Shown in pieces: positions 17,322 to 26,377 of a stretch of DNA of 64,000 bases. Origin of the DNA: Leucothrix mucor DSM 2157 (GTDB lineage Bacteria > Pseudomonadota > Gammaproteobacteria > Thiotrichales > Thiotrichaceae); the NCBI RefSeq assembly GCF_000419525.1, contig NZ_ATTE01000001.1:3631501-3695500 (forward strand), given 5' to 3'. Position numbers and translations under genes: made by a program. Within the stretch, counting starts at the first letter, position 1, and each line of letters begins with the position of its first letter. Under the pieces are notes generated by a model that was not told the origin of the DNA, searched no databases, and saw nothing but the letters and a program-made list of their open reading frames with translations.

Positions 17322-17355
17322 ATTGTGATCACATTAAAATCATCGTGATCACAAT
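17322..17355. promoter_or_regulatory. Paired palindromic operator between GntR regulator and PuuB-like oxidase
   Basis: An exact 11-bp inverted repeat, ATTGTGATCAC at 17322-17332 and its complement at 17345-17355, 12 bases apart. Each arm carries the palindrome GTGATCAC, and the two palindrome centres are 20 bp apart, two helical turns, as expected for cooperative binding by a dimeric GntR protein. The site is 64 bases before the oxidase start and is the obvious operator in this gap. Confidence 0.7.
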
Positions 17356-17418
17356 GAATATCAATTATCGCTGTGAGGCTTGCCGAATTTCTGCTGAACC
17401 TATTCCCGAGAATGTTTA

Positions 17419-18726
17419 ATGAGTAACAGTAATTACTACACGAAGAGTGTCAATTACCCTGATAGCTACTATGCTGCGTCTGCCAATGCTGCGCCTGAAC
17501 GCCCTGCACTGGATGGCAAACTGGAAACTGAGATTTGCGTCGTGGGCGCGGGTTACAGTGGTCTATCAACCGCATTACATCTAACTGAAAAAGGTTACTC
17601 GGTCACGGTGATTGAAGGCGCACACGTGGGCTGGGGAGCCTCTGGTCGCAACGGCGGACAAGTGGTTAATGGCTTAAACGCCAGCTTAGAAACCATTCAA
17701 AATCGCTATGGTGACGAGACTGCTGCGTTTGTTGGTGGCTTATTGCAGGAAGGCGCACAGGTTATCTATGGCAATATCGAAAAATACGCCATTGAGTGCG
17801 ACCTGAAGCCAAAAAATATCTACGCGGCTTACACAGCCAAGCACTTAAAAATGCTGGAAGAGAAGCAGGCACTTTGGCGCAAGCATGGCATGGATGACCA
17901 TGAGATGCTGGATAAAAACCAGATGCATCAACACGTAGCAAGTGATGCCTATTGCGGCGGCATGATCGACCACTCTGGTGCACACCTACACCCACTCAAT
18001 CTGGCATTGGGCGAAGCGGCGGCGATTGAACAAAACGGCGGCAAGATTTTCGAACAAACCAGCCTGCTAACTATCGATAAGCAAAACGATGGCCGCTTGC
18101 TGCTCACCACTGAAAAGGGTGAGATTTTATGTAAGAAAGTCGTGCTTTGCGGTAATGCTTACATTGGTAAAGCCATTCCGGAATTAGTGAATCGCGTGAT
18201 GCCGGTTTCCACACAAGTTTTGGCGACTAAGCCACTGGGCGATCTGGCGGATGAGCTAATGCCGACGGATGTGTGTATTGAAGACGTGCGTTACATTCTC
18301 GATTATTTCCGTCTCTCTGCTGACAAGCGCATGCTGTTTGGTGGTGGTACGGTTTACGGCGGTACTGACCCTTCAGACATTCGTAAAAAGCTAATTCCGA
18401 ATATGGAGAAAGTATTCCCGCAGCTTAAAGGCATTGAAATCGATTATGCCTGGAGCGGTAACTTTGCGCTGTCGTTCTCTCGCGTTCCGCAAATGGGTAT
18501 GCTGCAAGACAATGTGTACTTCGCGCATGGCTACAGTGGTCACGGTGTAACGGGTTCGCATCTGTTTGGGCGCATTCTGTCTGAAGCGATTGATGGCGAT
18601 ACCACACGCTTTGATGTGTTTGCTAAATTGCCGTGGATTCCGTTTCCGGGTGGCCGCACGTTCCGTGCACCTTACTCAACGGTTGGCTCTTGGTGGTATG
18701 CACTGCGTGATGCAGTTGGAATGTAA
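17419..18726 (+). CDS. puuB: Gamma-glutamylputrescine oxidase-like flavoprotein
   Basis: A 435-residue DAO-family FAD enzyme. The Rossmann motif ICVVGAGYSGLSTALHL is at about residue 36, followed by GWGASGRNGGQVVNG. Segments DHSGAHLHPLNLALGEA, MLFGGGTVYGG and the C-terminal PFPGGRTFRAPY closely follow E. coli PuuB along its whole length. It should oxidatively deaminate gamma-glutamylputrescine or a similar amine, giving an aldehyde, ammonia and hydrogen peroxide. The rest of the Puu pathway is not beside it, although a GABA aminotransferase and catalase-peroxidase occur at 40-45 kb. Expression is probably controlled by the divergent GntR regulator. Confidence 0.8.
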   Translation: MSNSNYYTKSVNYPDSYYAASANAAPERPALDGKLETEICVVGAGYSGLSTALHLTEKGYSVTVIEGAHVGWGASGRNGGQVVNGLNASLETIQNRYGDETAAFVGGLLQEGAQVIYGNIEKYAIECDLKPKNIYAAYTAKHLKMLEEKQALWRKHGMDDHEMLDKNQMHQHVASDAYCGGMIDHSGAHLHPLNLALGEAAAIEQNGGKIFEQTSLLTIDKQNDGRLLLTTEKGEILCKKVVLCGNAYIGKAIPELVNRVMPVSTQVLATKPLGDLADELMPTDVCIEDVRYILDYFRLSADKRMLFGGGTVYGGTDPSDIRKKLIPNMEKVFPQLKGIEIDYAWSGNFALSFSRVPQMGMLQDNVYFAHGYSGHGVTGSHLFGRILSEAIDGDTTRFDVFAKLPWIPFPGGRTFRAPYSTVGSWWYALRDAVGM

Positions 18727-18784
18727 GCCGGTAAGACTACGCATAGCATAAGGCCCTTGTGATTAAGGGCTTATGATGACTGAC

Positions 18785-18812
18785 AAAGCCCTAGCTCAAA
18801 GCCGGGGCTTTT
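18785..18812. terminator. Bidirectional terminator
   Basis: Stem AAAGCCC / GGGCTTT with a 13-base loop and TTTT on the plus side, between the convergent oxidase and AraC-regulator genes. A second hairpin with GCCCTT / AAGGGC arms lies just upstream at about 18747-18774. Confidence 0.7.
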
Positions 18813-18817
18813 CATCA

Positions 18818-19729
18818 TTAGAACTGTGATAACAGTTTGCTTTTATATTCGGTTGGCGTGCAACCGTACATATTTTTAAATCGACGACAGAAGTGACTGG
18901 GGCTACTAAAGCCAAGGTCATAACAAATATTAGTAATCACCTCGCCTCGCTTTAATCTCTTGCCTGCTTCTTTTAATCGAATCTGCTGCTGCAGCTCCAT
19001 TGGGGAGCAATCTAAACGCAGCTTAAACTCCGCATACAAGCGACTACGGCTCATGCAAGATTCACGACACAGTTTATCGATATCCAATGGCTCACTGAGG
19101 TGATCACGAATCCACTTCAGGGCAACCGTTAAACTACTGTAGTCCGGTGTTTGCAAGCTATGGCTCAGCAGAAAGCCTCGCTCCTGATCGCGCAACATAC
19201 GGATCAATAACTCAGAAATATTGAAATCAATCAACATATCCCGATCGGGGTGATTTTCGGTAAACAGATTAACAATACGGGCTAACAGCCGTTGGGTCGC
19301 TGCGCAGTGATGGGTGTGTAGAACAGCACCAGACTTGCTCCAGGTATCTTCCGAAGATAGCTTAATCGCGCCTTTGTCGAAAAGCCTCTCAGTCACATCC
19401 AGCACTTTTTCTCTGGAGATTTCGACGGTTAAACAGGTTGTGGGATTGCCTATTTCAGCTTCAGGAAAGTCAATATGGACGGCTTCCCCAGGCGCTAAAA
19501 CGTAGGATTCGTGGGGTAAAAATACTTGGTCCGACATCAGTGGAGAGTGCATGACTTTTTTGCCACTCACCATGCCACAATACATTAGTTGATCAGCATC
19601 TAAACGCACTAAACTCTCTGGCAAATAAGTATCATAAACACTTACGACAGACTCCGGGCCAACGAAGCTTGTGCGGTTCTCGACGAGATTTTTAGGTCTC
19701 CTCATTTCTTGAATATGAGATAATTCCAT
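18818..19729 (-). CDS. AraC-family regulator
   Basis: A 303-residue regulator. The C-terminal 100 residues carry the two AraC helix-turn-helices (LDIDKLCRESCMSRSRLY and EVITNICYDLGFSSPSHF) and the RRFKNMYGCTPTEY signature. The N-terminal two thirds is a probable cupin-type sensor (SPLMSDQVFLPHESYVLAPG). An AGGAGG site is seven bases before ATG 19729. It is the gene immediately downstream of the PQQ dehydrogenase on the same strand, so it is a candidate regulator of alcohol oxidation, as AraC-type proteins are in other quinoprotein systems. Confidence 0.88.
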   Translation of the reverse strand: MELSHIQEMRRPKNLVENRTSFVGPESVVSVYDTYLPESLVRLDADQLMYCGMVSGKKVMHSPLMSDQVFLPHESYVLAPGEAVHIDFPEAEIGNPTTCLTVEISREKVLDVTERLFDKGAIKLSSEDTWSKSGAVLHTHHCAATQRLLARIVNLFTENHPDRDMLIDFNISELLIRMLRDQERGFLLSHSLQTPDYSSLTVALKWIRDHLSEPLDIDKLCRESCMSRSRLYAEFKLRLDCSPMELQQQIRLKEAGKRLKRGEVITNICYDLGFSSPSHFCRRFKNMYGCTPTEYKSKLLSQF

Positions 19730-19922
19730 CCACCATCCTCCTTTTTAATATCTGCTGCGTGTATATCGGCGCAGATACCTTATTAATATCATCAGATACG
19801 GCAAAAAGTCAAAGTTTACATGAGGATAGGGCCCAATATAAAAGTACCGCCGGGAGGATGAGCACGGAGGAATGCTCTCCACCCTAGCGGCCTTATTTTT
19901 AAGAACAGAATTGAATCACTTG

Positions 19923-21686
19923 TTACTTAGAAGACATCATCTGTGGGATTTTGAATACCCAAACCGAACCACCTTGGTTCAGATGACTAACACGTTTTGC
20001 CACTTCACCACCCCAAAGCGGTACAGCACCACCCCAGCCTGAAGCTACTGCCACATATTGCTCACCGTCTTGATCCCAAGTAATCGGCTGACCCACCACA
20101 CCAGAACCGGTTTGGAATTTCCAAAGCTCTTTACCTGTCTTCGCATCAAAGGCTTTTAGGTAACCTTCAGGTGTACCGGTAAAGACTAGGTCTCCGGCAG
20201 TTGCCATCACACCTGCCCAAAGTGGCGCATCGTTCTTATATTCCCAAACTGTCTTACCAGTATTTGGGTCGATCGCTTTAAGAGAACCGATGTAGTCATC
20301 AAAGATTGGCTTAATGGTAAATCCAGAACCCAGATACGCCGCACCTTCTTTATAGCTAACCGGCTCGTTCCAGATATCCATGCCCCATTCGTTGGAAGGC
20401 ACATAAAACAGACCGGTGTCAGGGCTGTGCGCCATTGGCATCCAGTTCTTACCACCTAAGAATGAAGGCACGGAGAATACAACCTTACCTTTACCGCCAT
20501 CTGCTGCGTCGGCAGGGTTACCCGGGCGATTCTCTTCGTTATAGATTGGGCGACCGGTTTTAGGATCAATTCCTTTAGCCCAGTTGATTTGCTTAACAAA
20601 TGGAGAGGCTGAAACAAATCCACCATCTTTACGATCGAGTACGTAGAAGAAGCCGTTTCTATCCGCCGTGGCATAACGCTTGTTACCGTCTTTATCCACA
20701 AACGGTACGACTTCGTTTACACCATCAAAATCCCAACCTTCACGAGGGGTAGTTTGATAGTGCCATTTGATTTCGCCATTTTCAGGGTCGATACCAATGC
20801 GTGACGCCGCATATAAGTTATCACCAGAACCATCCGTTTTATCGCCACCACGTAACCAAGAGTTCCATGGCGCAGGGTTTCCGGCACCAAACACCAGCAT
20901 ATTGGTATCAGAGTCGTAAGAGCCACCTAGCCACGTCGCACCACCACCGTTTTTCCATAAATCACCCGGCCACGTTGCATTGAGCTTACCGGTCATGGTG
21001 CTCTCTTTGCCATTGAGCGTACCCATATGGCCTTCGATAACCGGACGTGTCCAAACCAGTTCGCCAGTCTCAGCCTTACGAGCCTGCACTTCTCCGACCA
21101 CACCAAACTCACCACCCGAGTTACCGGTAATAACCAAGCCATTCACAACCAGTGGCGCGGCGGTGTAGGAGTAACCCGCCTTATAGTTTGCAATTTTATC
21201 TTTCCAGACAACATCACCGGTTTTGCGGTTGAGTCCCACAAGGCGTGCATCCAGCGTACCGAAAATAACGATGTCGCCGTAGATTGCCGCACCACGGTTG
21301 ATTACGTCACAGCAAGGCAAAATCCCTTCCGGTAAACGTGCGTCGTACTGCCAAATTTCCTCACCCGTTTTTACATCAATCGCATATAAGCGAGAGTAAG
21401 AACCAGTGATATACATAATGCCATCATAGACTAACGGCTGTGCTTCATTGCCTCGCTGCTTCTCTCCACCCATTGAGAAAGACCACGCAGGCACAAGGTA
21501 CTTAACATTGTCTTTATTGATACTTTTCAGGGGGCTAAAGCGTTGCAGGTGACGCCCCATGCCGTTGGTGACGACCTGCGAGGTAATAGTACCGTCGTTG
21601 GCGATATCCTCTTCAGTCACGCCAGCCGCATAAGCCGATGTGGAAGCCAGCATGCACACTGCCGAGGCTAATAATAATCGTTTCAT
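19923..21686 (-). CDS. PQQ-dependent alcohol dehydrogenase, lanthanide type (XoxF/ExaF-like)
   Basis: A 587-residue periplasmic quinoprotein with signal peptide 1-20 (AYA). It has the eight-bladed PQQ propeller with tryptophan-docking repeats. Active-site residues: vicinal Cys125-Cys126, metal ligands Glu193 (GGEFGV) and Asn270 (GAGNPAPW), catalytic Asp319 in GWDFDG, and Asp321 two residues later. That extra Asp is the known marker of lanthanide-dependent enzymes; calcium enzymes have Ala or Ser there. It should oxidise methanol, ethanol or other primary alcohols and pass electrons to a cytochrome c, likely the PedF-like protein at 36.5 kb. An AGAGAGGAG site precedes the start. The split between XoxF and ExaF/PedH types cannot be settled by eye. 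Confidence 0.93.
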   Translation of the reverse strand: MKRLLLASAVCMLASTSAYAAGVTEEDIANDGTITSQVVTNGMGRHLQRFSPLKSINKDNVKYLVPAWSFSMGGEKQRGNEAQPLVYDGIMYITGSYSRLYAIDVKTGEEIWQYDARLPEGILPCCDVINRGAAIYGDIVIFGTLDARLVGLNRKTGDVVWKDKIANYKAGYSYTAAPLVVNGLVITGNSGGEFGVVGEVQARKAETGELVWTRPVIEGHMGTLNGKESTMTGKLNATWPGDLWKNGGGATWLGGSYDSDTNMLVFGAGNPAPWNSWLRGGDKTDGSGDNLYAASRIGIDPENGEIKWHYQTTPREGWDFDGVNEVVPFVDKDGNKRYATADRNGFFYVLDRKDGGFVSASPFVKQINWAKGIDPKTGRPIYNEENRPGNPADAADGGKGKVVFSVPSFLGGKNWMPMAHSPDTGLFYVPSNEWGMDIWNEPVSYKEGAAYLGSGFTIKPIFDDYIGSLKAIDPNTGKTVWEYKNDAPLWAGVMATAGDLVFTGTPEGYLKAFDAKTGKELWKFQTGSGVVGQPITWDQDGEQYVAVASGWGGAVPLWGGEVAKRVSHLNQGGSVWVFKIPQMMSSK

Positions 21687-21983
21687 CTAGATCTCCTCTC
21701 TGATTGAATTCAACACTTCACGTTGCAATTGACACACCAAAACTAAGCCACTCAATTCAGGTATATCGACAATTTCAACATAGCATAGGACCCCACCATG
21801 ATTAACAGCCTACAGGCAGCTGTGGATTCTGAGCTTACAGATACGGACTGCTGGTTTAGTAAGTTGCAAGGTGGACTGAGAATATCGGGTTATTGACTAA
21901 CCTAAAGGCGAATTGGGTATCGGTAACGTCAAGCACTGTGGCCTGACTCATATTTGGGACCACACAACTAAAAGGAGAGAGAA

Positions 21984-22940
21984 ATGATCAGAAGCCTGTT
22001 TATTGCGGCAGCGTTGTTATTGAGTTCGGCAAGCTGGAGCGCTGAGCTACCCACCATCCGCCTCGGTGCACTGGCCTACGGCACAGTAAACTGGGAACTC
22101 GATACCATTAAGAACAACAAGTTGGATGAGAAATACGGCTTTAAGCTAGACGTGATTCCCATGGGTGGCGGCAGTGCCTCTGACATTGCCTTTCTGGGCG
22201 GCGAGATCGATGTGATGGTTTCCGACTTTATCTGGGCTGCTGCGCAACGTGCCGAAGGCCGCGACCTCAAATTTATCCCCTACTCCACCGCCGTCGGTGG
22301 GATTATGGTGAAAGCCGACAGTGGCATTAATTCATTAAAAGACCTTGCCGGAAAGCGCATTGGCGTCGCTGGTGGACCGCTTGATAAATCCTGGCTAATC
22401 CTGCAAGCCTATGCCAAACAGGAAGGACTGCTTGATCTCAAAGCCGATACTAAACAAGAGTACGGCGCACCACCGATTATGTTTAAAGCGGCCATGAGTG
22501 GCGATATTGATGGCGTAATCAATTTCTGGCACTTCCAGGCTAAAGCTAAAGCCGCCGGGCTCAAAGAAATTATCTCGGTACAGGATGCTGCTAAATCCTT
22601 AGGACTTGATCCTTCCGTGCCACTGCTGGGTTACATCGTAAACGGCAAAATGGATACCAAATTATCCCAAGGTTTATTCGCGGCTTCGCGAGATGCCAAA
22701 GCAATGCTGAGCAATGACGATGCTGCCTTTGATGCCGTCAGAACGCGCATGAAGCCTAAAAATGAGGCGGAATTTGAAGCCCTGAAAGCAGGCTTTAGAG
22801 CCGGCATTCCCACTGGCACCACAGTCGATGAAGCCGCCGTTGATAACACCCTGCAAATGATGGCAAAACTCGGTGGCCCCGATTTAGTTGGTAAAGCGAC
22901 CACGCTCCCCAAAGACCTTTTTATCTCACTAGACAACTAA
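21984..22940 (+). CDS. ABC transporter substrate-binding protein (NitT/TauT type)
   Basis: A 318-residue periplasmic binding protein with signal peptide 1-19 (WSA). The fold pattern follows the NMT1/SsuA/TauA family: LGALAYGTVNWELDTIK, the SASDIAFLGGEIDVMVSDF hinge region and LAGKRIGVAGGPLDKSW. First gene of a tightly packed nine-gene operon reading away from the PQQ dehydrogenase across a 297-base gap. An AAGGAGAG ribosome site precedes it. Relatives bind sulfonates, nitrate, thiamine precursors or aromatic acids; linkage to the dehydrogenase suggests the ligand is related to alcohol oxidation or its cofactors. Confidence 0.85.
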   Translation: MIRSLFIAAALLLSSASWSAELPTIRLGALAYGTVNWELDTIKNNKLDEKYGFKLDVIPMGGGSASDIAFLGGEIDVMVSDFIWAAAQRAEGRDLKFIPYSTAVGGIMVKADSGINSLKDLAGKRIGVAGGPLDKSWLILQAYAKQEGLLDLKADTKQEYGAPPIMFKAAMSGDIDGVINFWHFQAKAKAAGLKEIISVQDAAKSLGLDPSVPLLGYIVNGKMDTKLSQGLFAASRDAKAMLSNDDAAFDAVRTRMKPKNEAEFEALKAGFRAGIPTGTTVDEAAVDNTLQMMAKLGGPDLVGKATTLPKDLFISLDN

Positions 22941-22944
22941 CTCA

Positions 22945-23697
22945 ATGCGCAACGAGCATTTAATTCGTCTGGTTTCACTGGGGATACTCCTCCTCTCCTG
23001 GAGTATCCTTTCAGTGGTGATGGCTGACCCTCAGGTGCTGCCATCGCCCCTGATTGTCGGGCAAAAGATGGCTGAGCTTTGGGCCACTGGCGACCTTCAA
23101 CTGCACCTGATTGACACCACTGTCCGGATCATCTGGGCATTTTCGCTTGCCATGATACTCGGTGGCATACTCGGCTATTTGATGGGCCGCTACCCGCTAT
23201 TAAATGCCTGGCTTGATCCGTGGCTGATCGTGTTTCTAAACCTTCCTGCGCTGGTGTTAATCGTTCTGTGCTATCTGTGGATTGGCCTAAATGAAACCGC
23301 CGCCATCCTCGCCGTTACGCTGAATAAACTGCCGCTGGTAATGACGCTAATCCGCGAAGGCGCACGCAATGCCTCATCCGAGCTTCGCGATTTAGCCCAA
23401 GTCTTCAAGCTCTCGCCACTGGATAAATTCCGACACATTATTCTGCCAGAGCTACTGCCCCATGTCGTTGCAGCGGCGCGTACCGGTTTATCGGTGATTT
23501 GGAAGATTGTGCTGGTGGTTGAGTTCCTTGGTCGCAGTACCGGCATTGGCCGACAAATCCACACCCAATTCTCACTGTTTAATATTACAGGGGTATTGGC
23601 TTATGCACTGAGCTTTGTGGTGTTCATTCTGCTCATAGAGTTCCTGATTATGCAGCCCTTAGAACGGTATGCCACACGCTGGAGGCAACATGATTGA
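22945..23697 (+). CDS. ABC transporter permease (SsuC/TauC type)
   Basis: A 250-residue inner-membrane permease with six helices. The EAA loop that contacts the ATPase is visible as LRDLAQVFKLSPLDKFRHIILPELLP (positions about 145-170), in the BPD_transp_1 arrangement of NitT/TauT/SsuC importers. It starts five bases after the binding-protein stop and its own stop overlaps the ATPase start by eight bases. Works with the proteins on either side. Confidence 0.9.
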   Translation: MRNEHLIRLVSLGILLLSWSILSVVMADPQVLPSPLIVGQKMAELWATGDLQLHLIDTTVRIIWAFSLAMILGGILGYLMGRYPLLNAWLDPWLIVFLNLPALVLIVLCYLWIGLNETAAILAVTLNKLPLVMTLIREGARNASSELRDLAQVFKLSPLDKFRHIILPELLPHVVAAARTGLSVIWKIVLVVEFLGRSTGIGRQIHTQFSLFNITGVLAYALSFVVFILLIEFLIMQPLERYATRWRQHD

Positions 23698-24286
23698 TGT
23701 TGATGTATCGGGTAAAACCTTTGGTAAGCAGCAGATATTAGGTAGCTGCAAGCTGAGCTTAAACGCAGGATCACGGGTCAGCCTACTCGGGCCTTCAGGC
23801 ATTGGTAAGTCGACCTTATTGCGCATTATCGCAGGGCTGGATACCCGCTATGAAGGCAAAGTGAATCGCCCTAAAAAGATCGCTTATATGTTTCAGGGGC
23901 CAAACTTATTAGAGTGGCGAAACTGCTACCAGAACCTGATGATTTTTCATCCCGATGCCACTCAGTCAGATGCTGAGGAAGCGTTGAAACAAGTGGGGCT
24001 GGGGGATAAAGGCATGCACTTTCCGAGGCAACTTTCGCTGGGCCAACAGCGCCGACTCGCACTGGCCAGAACCTTTCTCAGCAAGGCGGATCTTGTGCTG
24101 TTGGATGAGCCATTCACCTCTCTCGACCCGCAGCTGAAAGCCGATATGCTCAGCCTAACCCGCAACCTGCTGGACCAATCAGATGCGACACTTATCCATG
24201 TAACCCACGATGCGACGGAGGCGAACACGCTTGGAGCAAAGGCTATTCAAATGCAAGGCACGCCGGCAACCCTGCAATCACCCTAA
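23690..24286 (+). CDS. ABC transporter ATP-binding protein
   Basis: A 198-residue ATPase, short for the family (usually 240-260). Walker A is LLGPSGIGKSTLL, the signature is LSLGQQRRLALART (a Gly-to-Leu change in LSGGQ form) and Walker B is ADLVLLDEPFTSLD, followed by the His switch LIHVTHD. The start at 23690 has a GGAGG site six bases upstream. It energises the permease encoded just before it. The C-terminus is truncated relative to SsuB but all catalytic motifs are kept. Confidence 0.9.
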   Translation: MIDVDVSGKTFGKQQILGSCKLSLNAGSRVSLLGPSGIGKSTLLRIIAGLDTRYEGKVNRPKKIAYMFQGPNLLEWRNCYQNLMIFHPDATQSDAEEALKQVGLGDKGMHFPRQLSLGQQRRLALARTFLSKADLVLLDEPFTSLDPQLKADMLSLTRNLLDQSDATLIHVTHDATEANTLGAKAIQMQGTPATLQSP

Positions 24287-24293
24287 GTGGCCT

Positions 24294-24965
24294 GTGGCGC
24301 TGGGCTTGTTAATCGCTTGCCTGCTGCTGGCGCCTGCCACTTGGGCGCATGGCGTTGCCGGTGGTGATGCCGACTATTTGCAGCAAGTCAGCGGTGTGCA
24401 AATCATTCCCTTTATCTATCTGGGCGCTAAACACATGGTCACCGGCTATGACCATTTACTGTTCCTATTAGGTGTGATCTTTTTTCTCTACCGCATGAAG
24501 GACGTTGCACTGTATGTCACGTTGTTTGCGGTCGGCCATAGCATCACTTTGCTGTATGGCGTGCTTAGCGGCCTGCATGTGAATGCCTATTGGGTGGATG
24601 CCATTATCGGCTTATCGATTGTGTATAAAGCGCTGGATAACTTAGGCGCCTACAAACGCTGGTTTGATTGGCAGCCGGATACTCGTTGGGCAGTGCTGAT
24701 TTTTGGCTTGGTGCATGGCTTTGGCTTGGCCAGTAAATTGCAGGATTTCGCCCTTGGCGAAGATGGCTTAGTGATGAATATTCTGGCCTTTAATCTCGGC
24801 GTTGAATTTGGCCAACTACTGGCACTGGCCGTTATTTTAATCGTCATGAATCTATGGCGACGCTCCTCTCATTTTCTCCAACAGGCGTATACCGCCAATG
24901 TTGTGTTGATGACATTGGGATTCATTTTGACCGGCTACCAGCTAACGGGCTATTGGCTCACCTAA
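24294..24965 (+). CDS. HupE/UreJ-family membrane protein
   Basis: A protein of about 223 residues with a signal-like N-terminus ending in ATWAHG and six or so membrane helices. LGAKHMVTGYDHLLFLLGVIFFL is the diagnostic HupE/UreJ_2 segment (quoted at its length limit below 20 for each half), with His, Asp and His residues placed in helices; VGHSITL and LVHGFGLA are further conserved His motifs. The family is thought to import nickel or other divalent metals, or to support metalloenzymes. GTG 24294 is the likely start because it gives a clean signal peptide; an in-frame extension overlaps the ATPase gene. Here the metal need would be that of the PQQ dehydrogenase, which is inference. Confidence 0.8.
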   Translation: MALGLLIACLLLAPATWAHGVAGGDADYLQQVSGVQIIPFIYLGAKHMVTGYDHLLFLLGVIFFLYRMKDVALYVTLFAVGHSITLLYGVLSGLHVNAYWVDAIIGLSIVYKALDNLGAYKRWFDWQPDTRWAVLIFGLVHGFGLASKLQDFALGEDGLVMNILAFNLGVEFGQLLALAVILIVMNLWRRSSHFLQQAYTANVVLMTLGFILTGYQLTGYWLT

Positions 24966-24977
24966 AAGGGGAACGCT

Positions 24978-25652
24978 ATGCGAGATATCTCTGATATGAA
25001 TAGACAGGCATTGCCCTCTGGTAAGCAACTATTGCTATCCATGCTTATTGCGCTGGTGGTGGCTGCCGTCGTGTTGATAACGGCTGTTTTGCCGGCTGAA
25101 TATGGCATTGACCCTAGCGGTTTGGGTAAGCGAATCGGCCTCATACAACTGTACCAAGCTGATAACAGCATCAACAAAGCCACCGCCCCAACAGCTCAGA
25201 ATAGCGCCGAGTCGGGACAAGTTTTGGGTGACTCAATAAACAAGTCATCCGGCCAAGCTTTAGACGAATCACTAAGCAAGACAACAGACGAAGTGGTGGA
25301 TAAGGTGTTACAAAAGCACCCTGCAAAATGGCTCTCCGATAACATCAAACTCACTCTGCTCCCCAAGCAAGGCATGGAAGTTAAAGCCCACATAGAGCAA
25401 GGCAATAAAATGCTATTCCACTGGGAAGTTAGCGAGGGCACCGTGAGTTTTGATATGCATGGCAATGTCATTAACGCCGCCGAGAATGACTTCACCAGCT
25501 ACTGGCTAAGCAAGGGTGAAACCCAATCTGCCGGAACCTTTACCGCGCCCTTCTCAGGCTTGCATGGCTGGTATTGGGAGAATGAAACCGACCTACCCAT
25601 CACCATTAAGCTGACAACAGAAGGCTATTATCAGGGGTTGGTGACACATTGA
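24978..25652 (+). CDS. Single-helix transmembrane anchor protein
   Basis: A 224-residue protein with one N-terminal membrane helix (about 17-41), a Ser/Gln/Lys-rich linker (about 55-110) and a C-terminal beta-rich periplasmic domain (about 118-224) containing FHWEVSEGTVSFDMHG and GLHGWYWENETD, a pattern that recalls the GOLD/p24-type sandwich. I do not recognise an experimentally characterised member. Its position between the HupE/UreJ gene and the ExbB-like channel suggests it links the membrane motor to periplasmic partners. The stop is overlapped by the next gene's TTG start. Confidence 0.75.
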   Translation: MRDISDMNRQALPSGKQLLLSMLIALVVAAVVLITAVLPAEYGIDPSGLGKRIGLIQLYQADNSINKATAPTAQNSAESGQVLGDSINKSSGQALDESLSKTTDEVVDKVLQKHPAKWLSDNIKLTLLPKQGMEVKAHIEQGNKMLFHWEVSEGTVSFDMHGNVINAAENDFTSYWLSKGETQSAGTFTAPFSGLHGWYWENETDLPITIKLTTEGYYQGLVTH

Positions 25653-26377
25653 AGAAACAGCAAACCAACAGCAAAAGTGCCAACACCTTAGCCGCCCCTC
25701 ACACGCTAATCAGCTGGCTATGGCTGGCCGGACTATTGTTATTTATGGTGATGGTCACTTGGGATATTGGCCTGCTGCCTGCGGTACTTTCTGCTGACCA
25801 AACTCGTATTAGTCTGGTGTTACTTCTCCTCACCGCGCTGACTAGCCTGCACTGTGCCTACCGCAGTTACCAGCTATCCCGGCTGGAATCAGAACTACTA
25901 TATTGGCAACGCGACTTCATTAGCGATAATGGCAATCAGCAGAAATCAAGCAAGACCATCCTCAGTATTTATCTGCCGCTAATGATAAGCGATGGCACAC
26001 AAAAACAGCCCGACAACCTATCCCTCAATGGCGAGTTGCTAGCTGAACATTTTCACTATCAACATGCTTTTGGTTGGTTTACCGCCGGAGCCATGATCAA
26101 GCTCGGATTACTCGGAACCGTGATTGGTTTTATCATGATGCTAACCTCCATTGGTGGGTTGGATTCATTGGATATCGAGCAAGTGCAACGGCTAATGCAG
26201 CAGATGACCCAAGGCATGATGGTGGCACTGAATACCACCCTACTAGGCTTGGTCGGTAGCATGATATTGGGCATTCAATATTTGTTGCTTGATCACTGTG
26301 CGGATCGCTTGCTAGTGCGCACCCTAACGTGGGTGCAGCAAACAGCACAAGAACCTAGCTTGGAGAGCCGTAGCTAA
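25649..26377 (+). CDS. MotA/TolQ/ExbB-family proton channel subunit
   Basis: A 242-residue protein with three or four membrane helices. The C-terminal part has the family core: KLGLLGTVIGFIMML and MTQGMMVALNTTLLGLVGS, where the Thr residues line the proton path. A cytoplasmic segment of about 90 residues separates the first two helices from the core, as in ExbB. It begins at TTG 25649 inside the preceding gene's stop (TTGA), an uncommon start that enforces coupled translation. With the following ExbD-like protein it should form a proton-driven motor in the inner membrane. Confidence 0.85.
   Translation: MKKQQTNSKSANTLAAPHTLISWLWLAGLLLFMVMVTWDIGLLPAVLSADQTRISLVLLLLTALTSLHCAYRSYQLSRLESELLYWQRDFISDNGNQQKSSKTILSIYLPLMISDGTQKQPDNLSLNGELLAEHFHYQHAFGWFTAGAMIKLGLLGTVIGFIMMLTSIGGLDSLDIEQVQRLMQQMTQGMMVALNTTLLGLVGSMILGIQYLLLDHCADRLLVRTLTWVQQTAQEPSLESRS

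Noticed and set aside
17324-17353. CRP site at the TGTGATCACA palindromes
   Set aside because: CRP needs six bases between TGTGA and TCACA; here the half-sites abut, so a GntR operator is the better reading.
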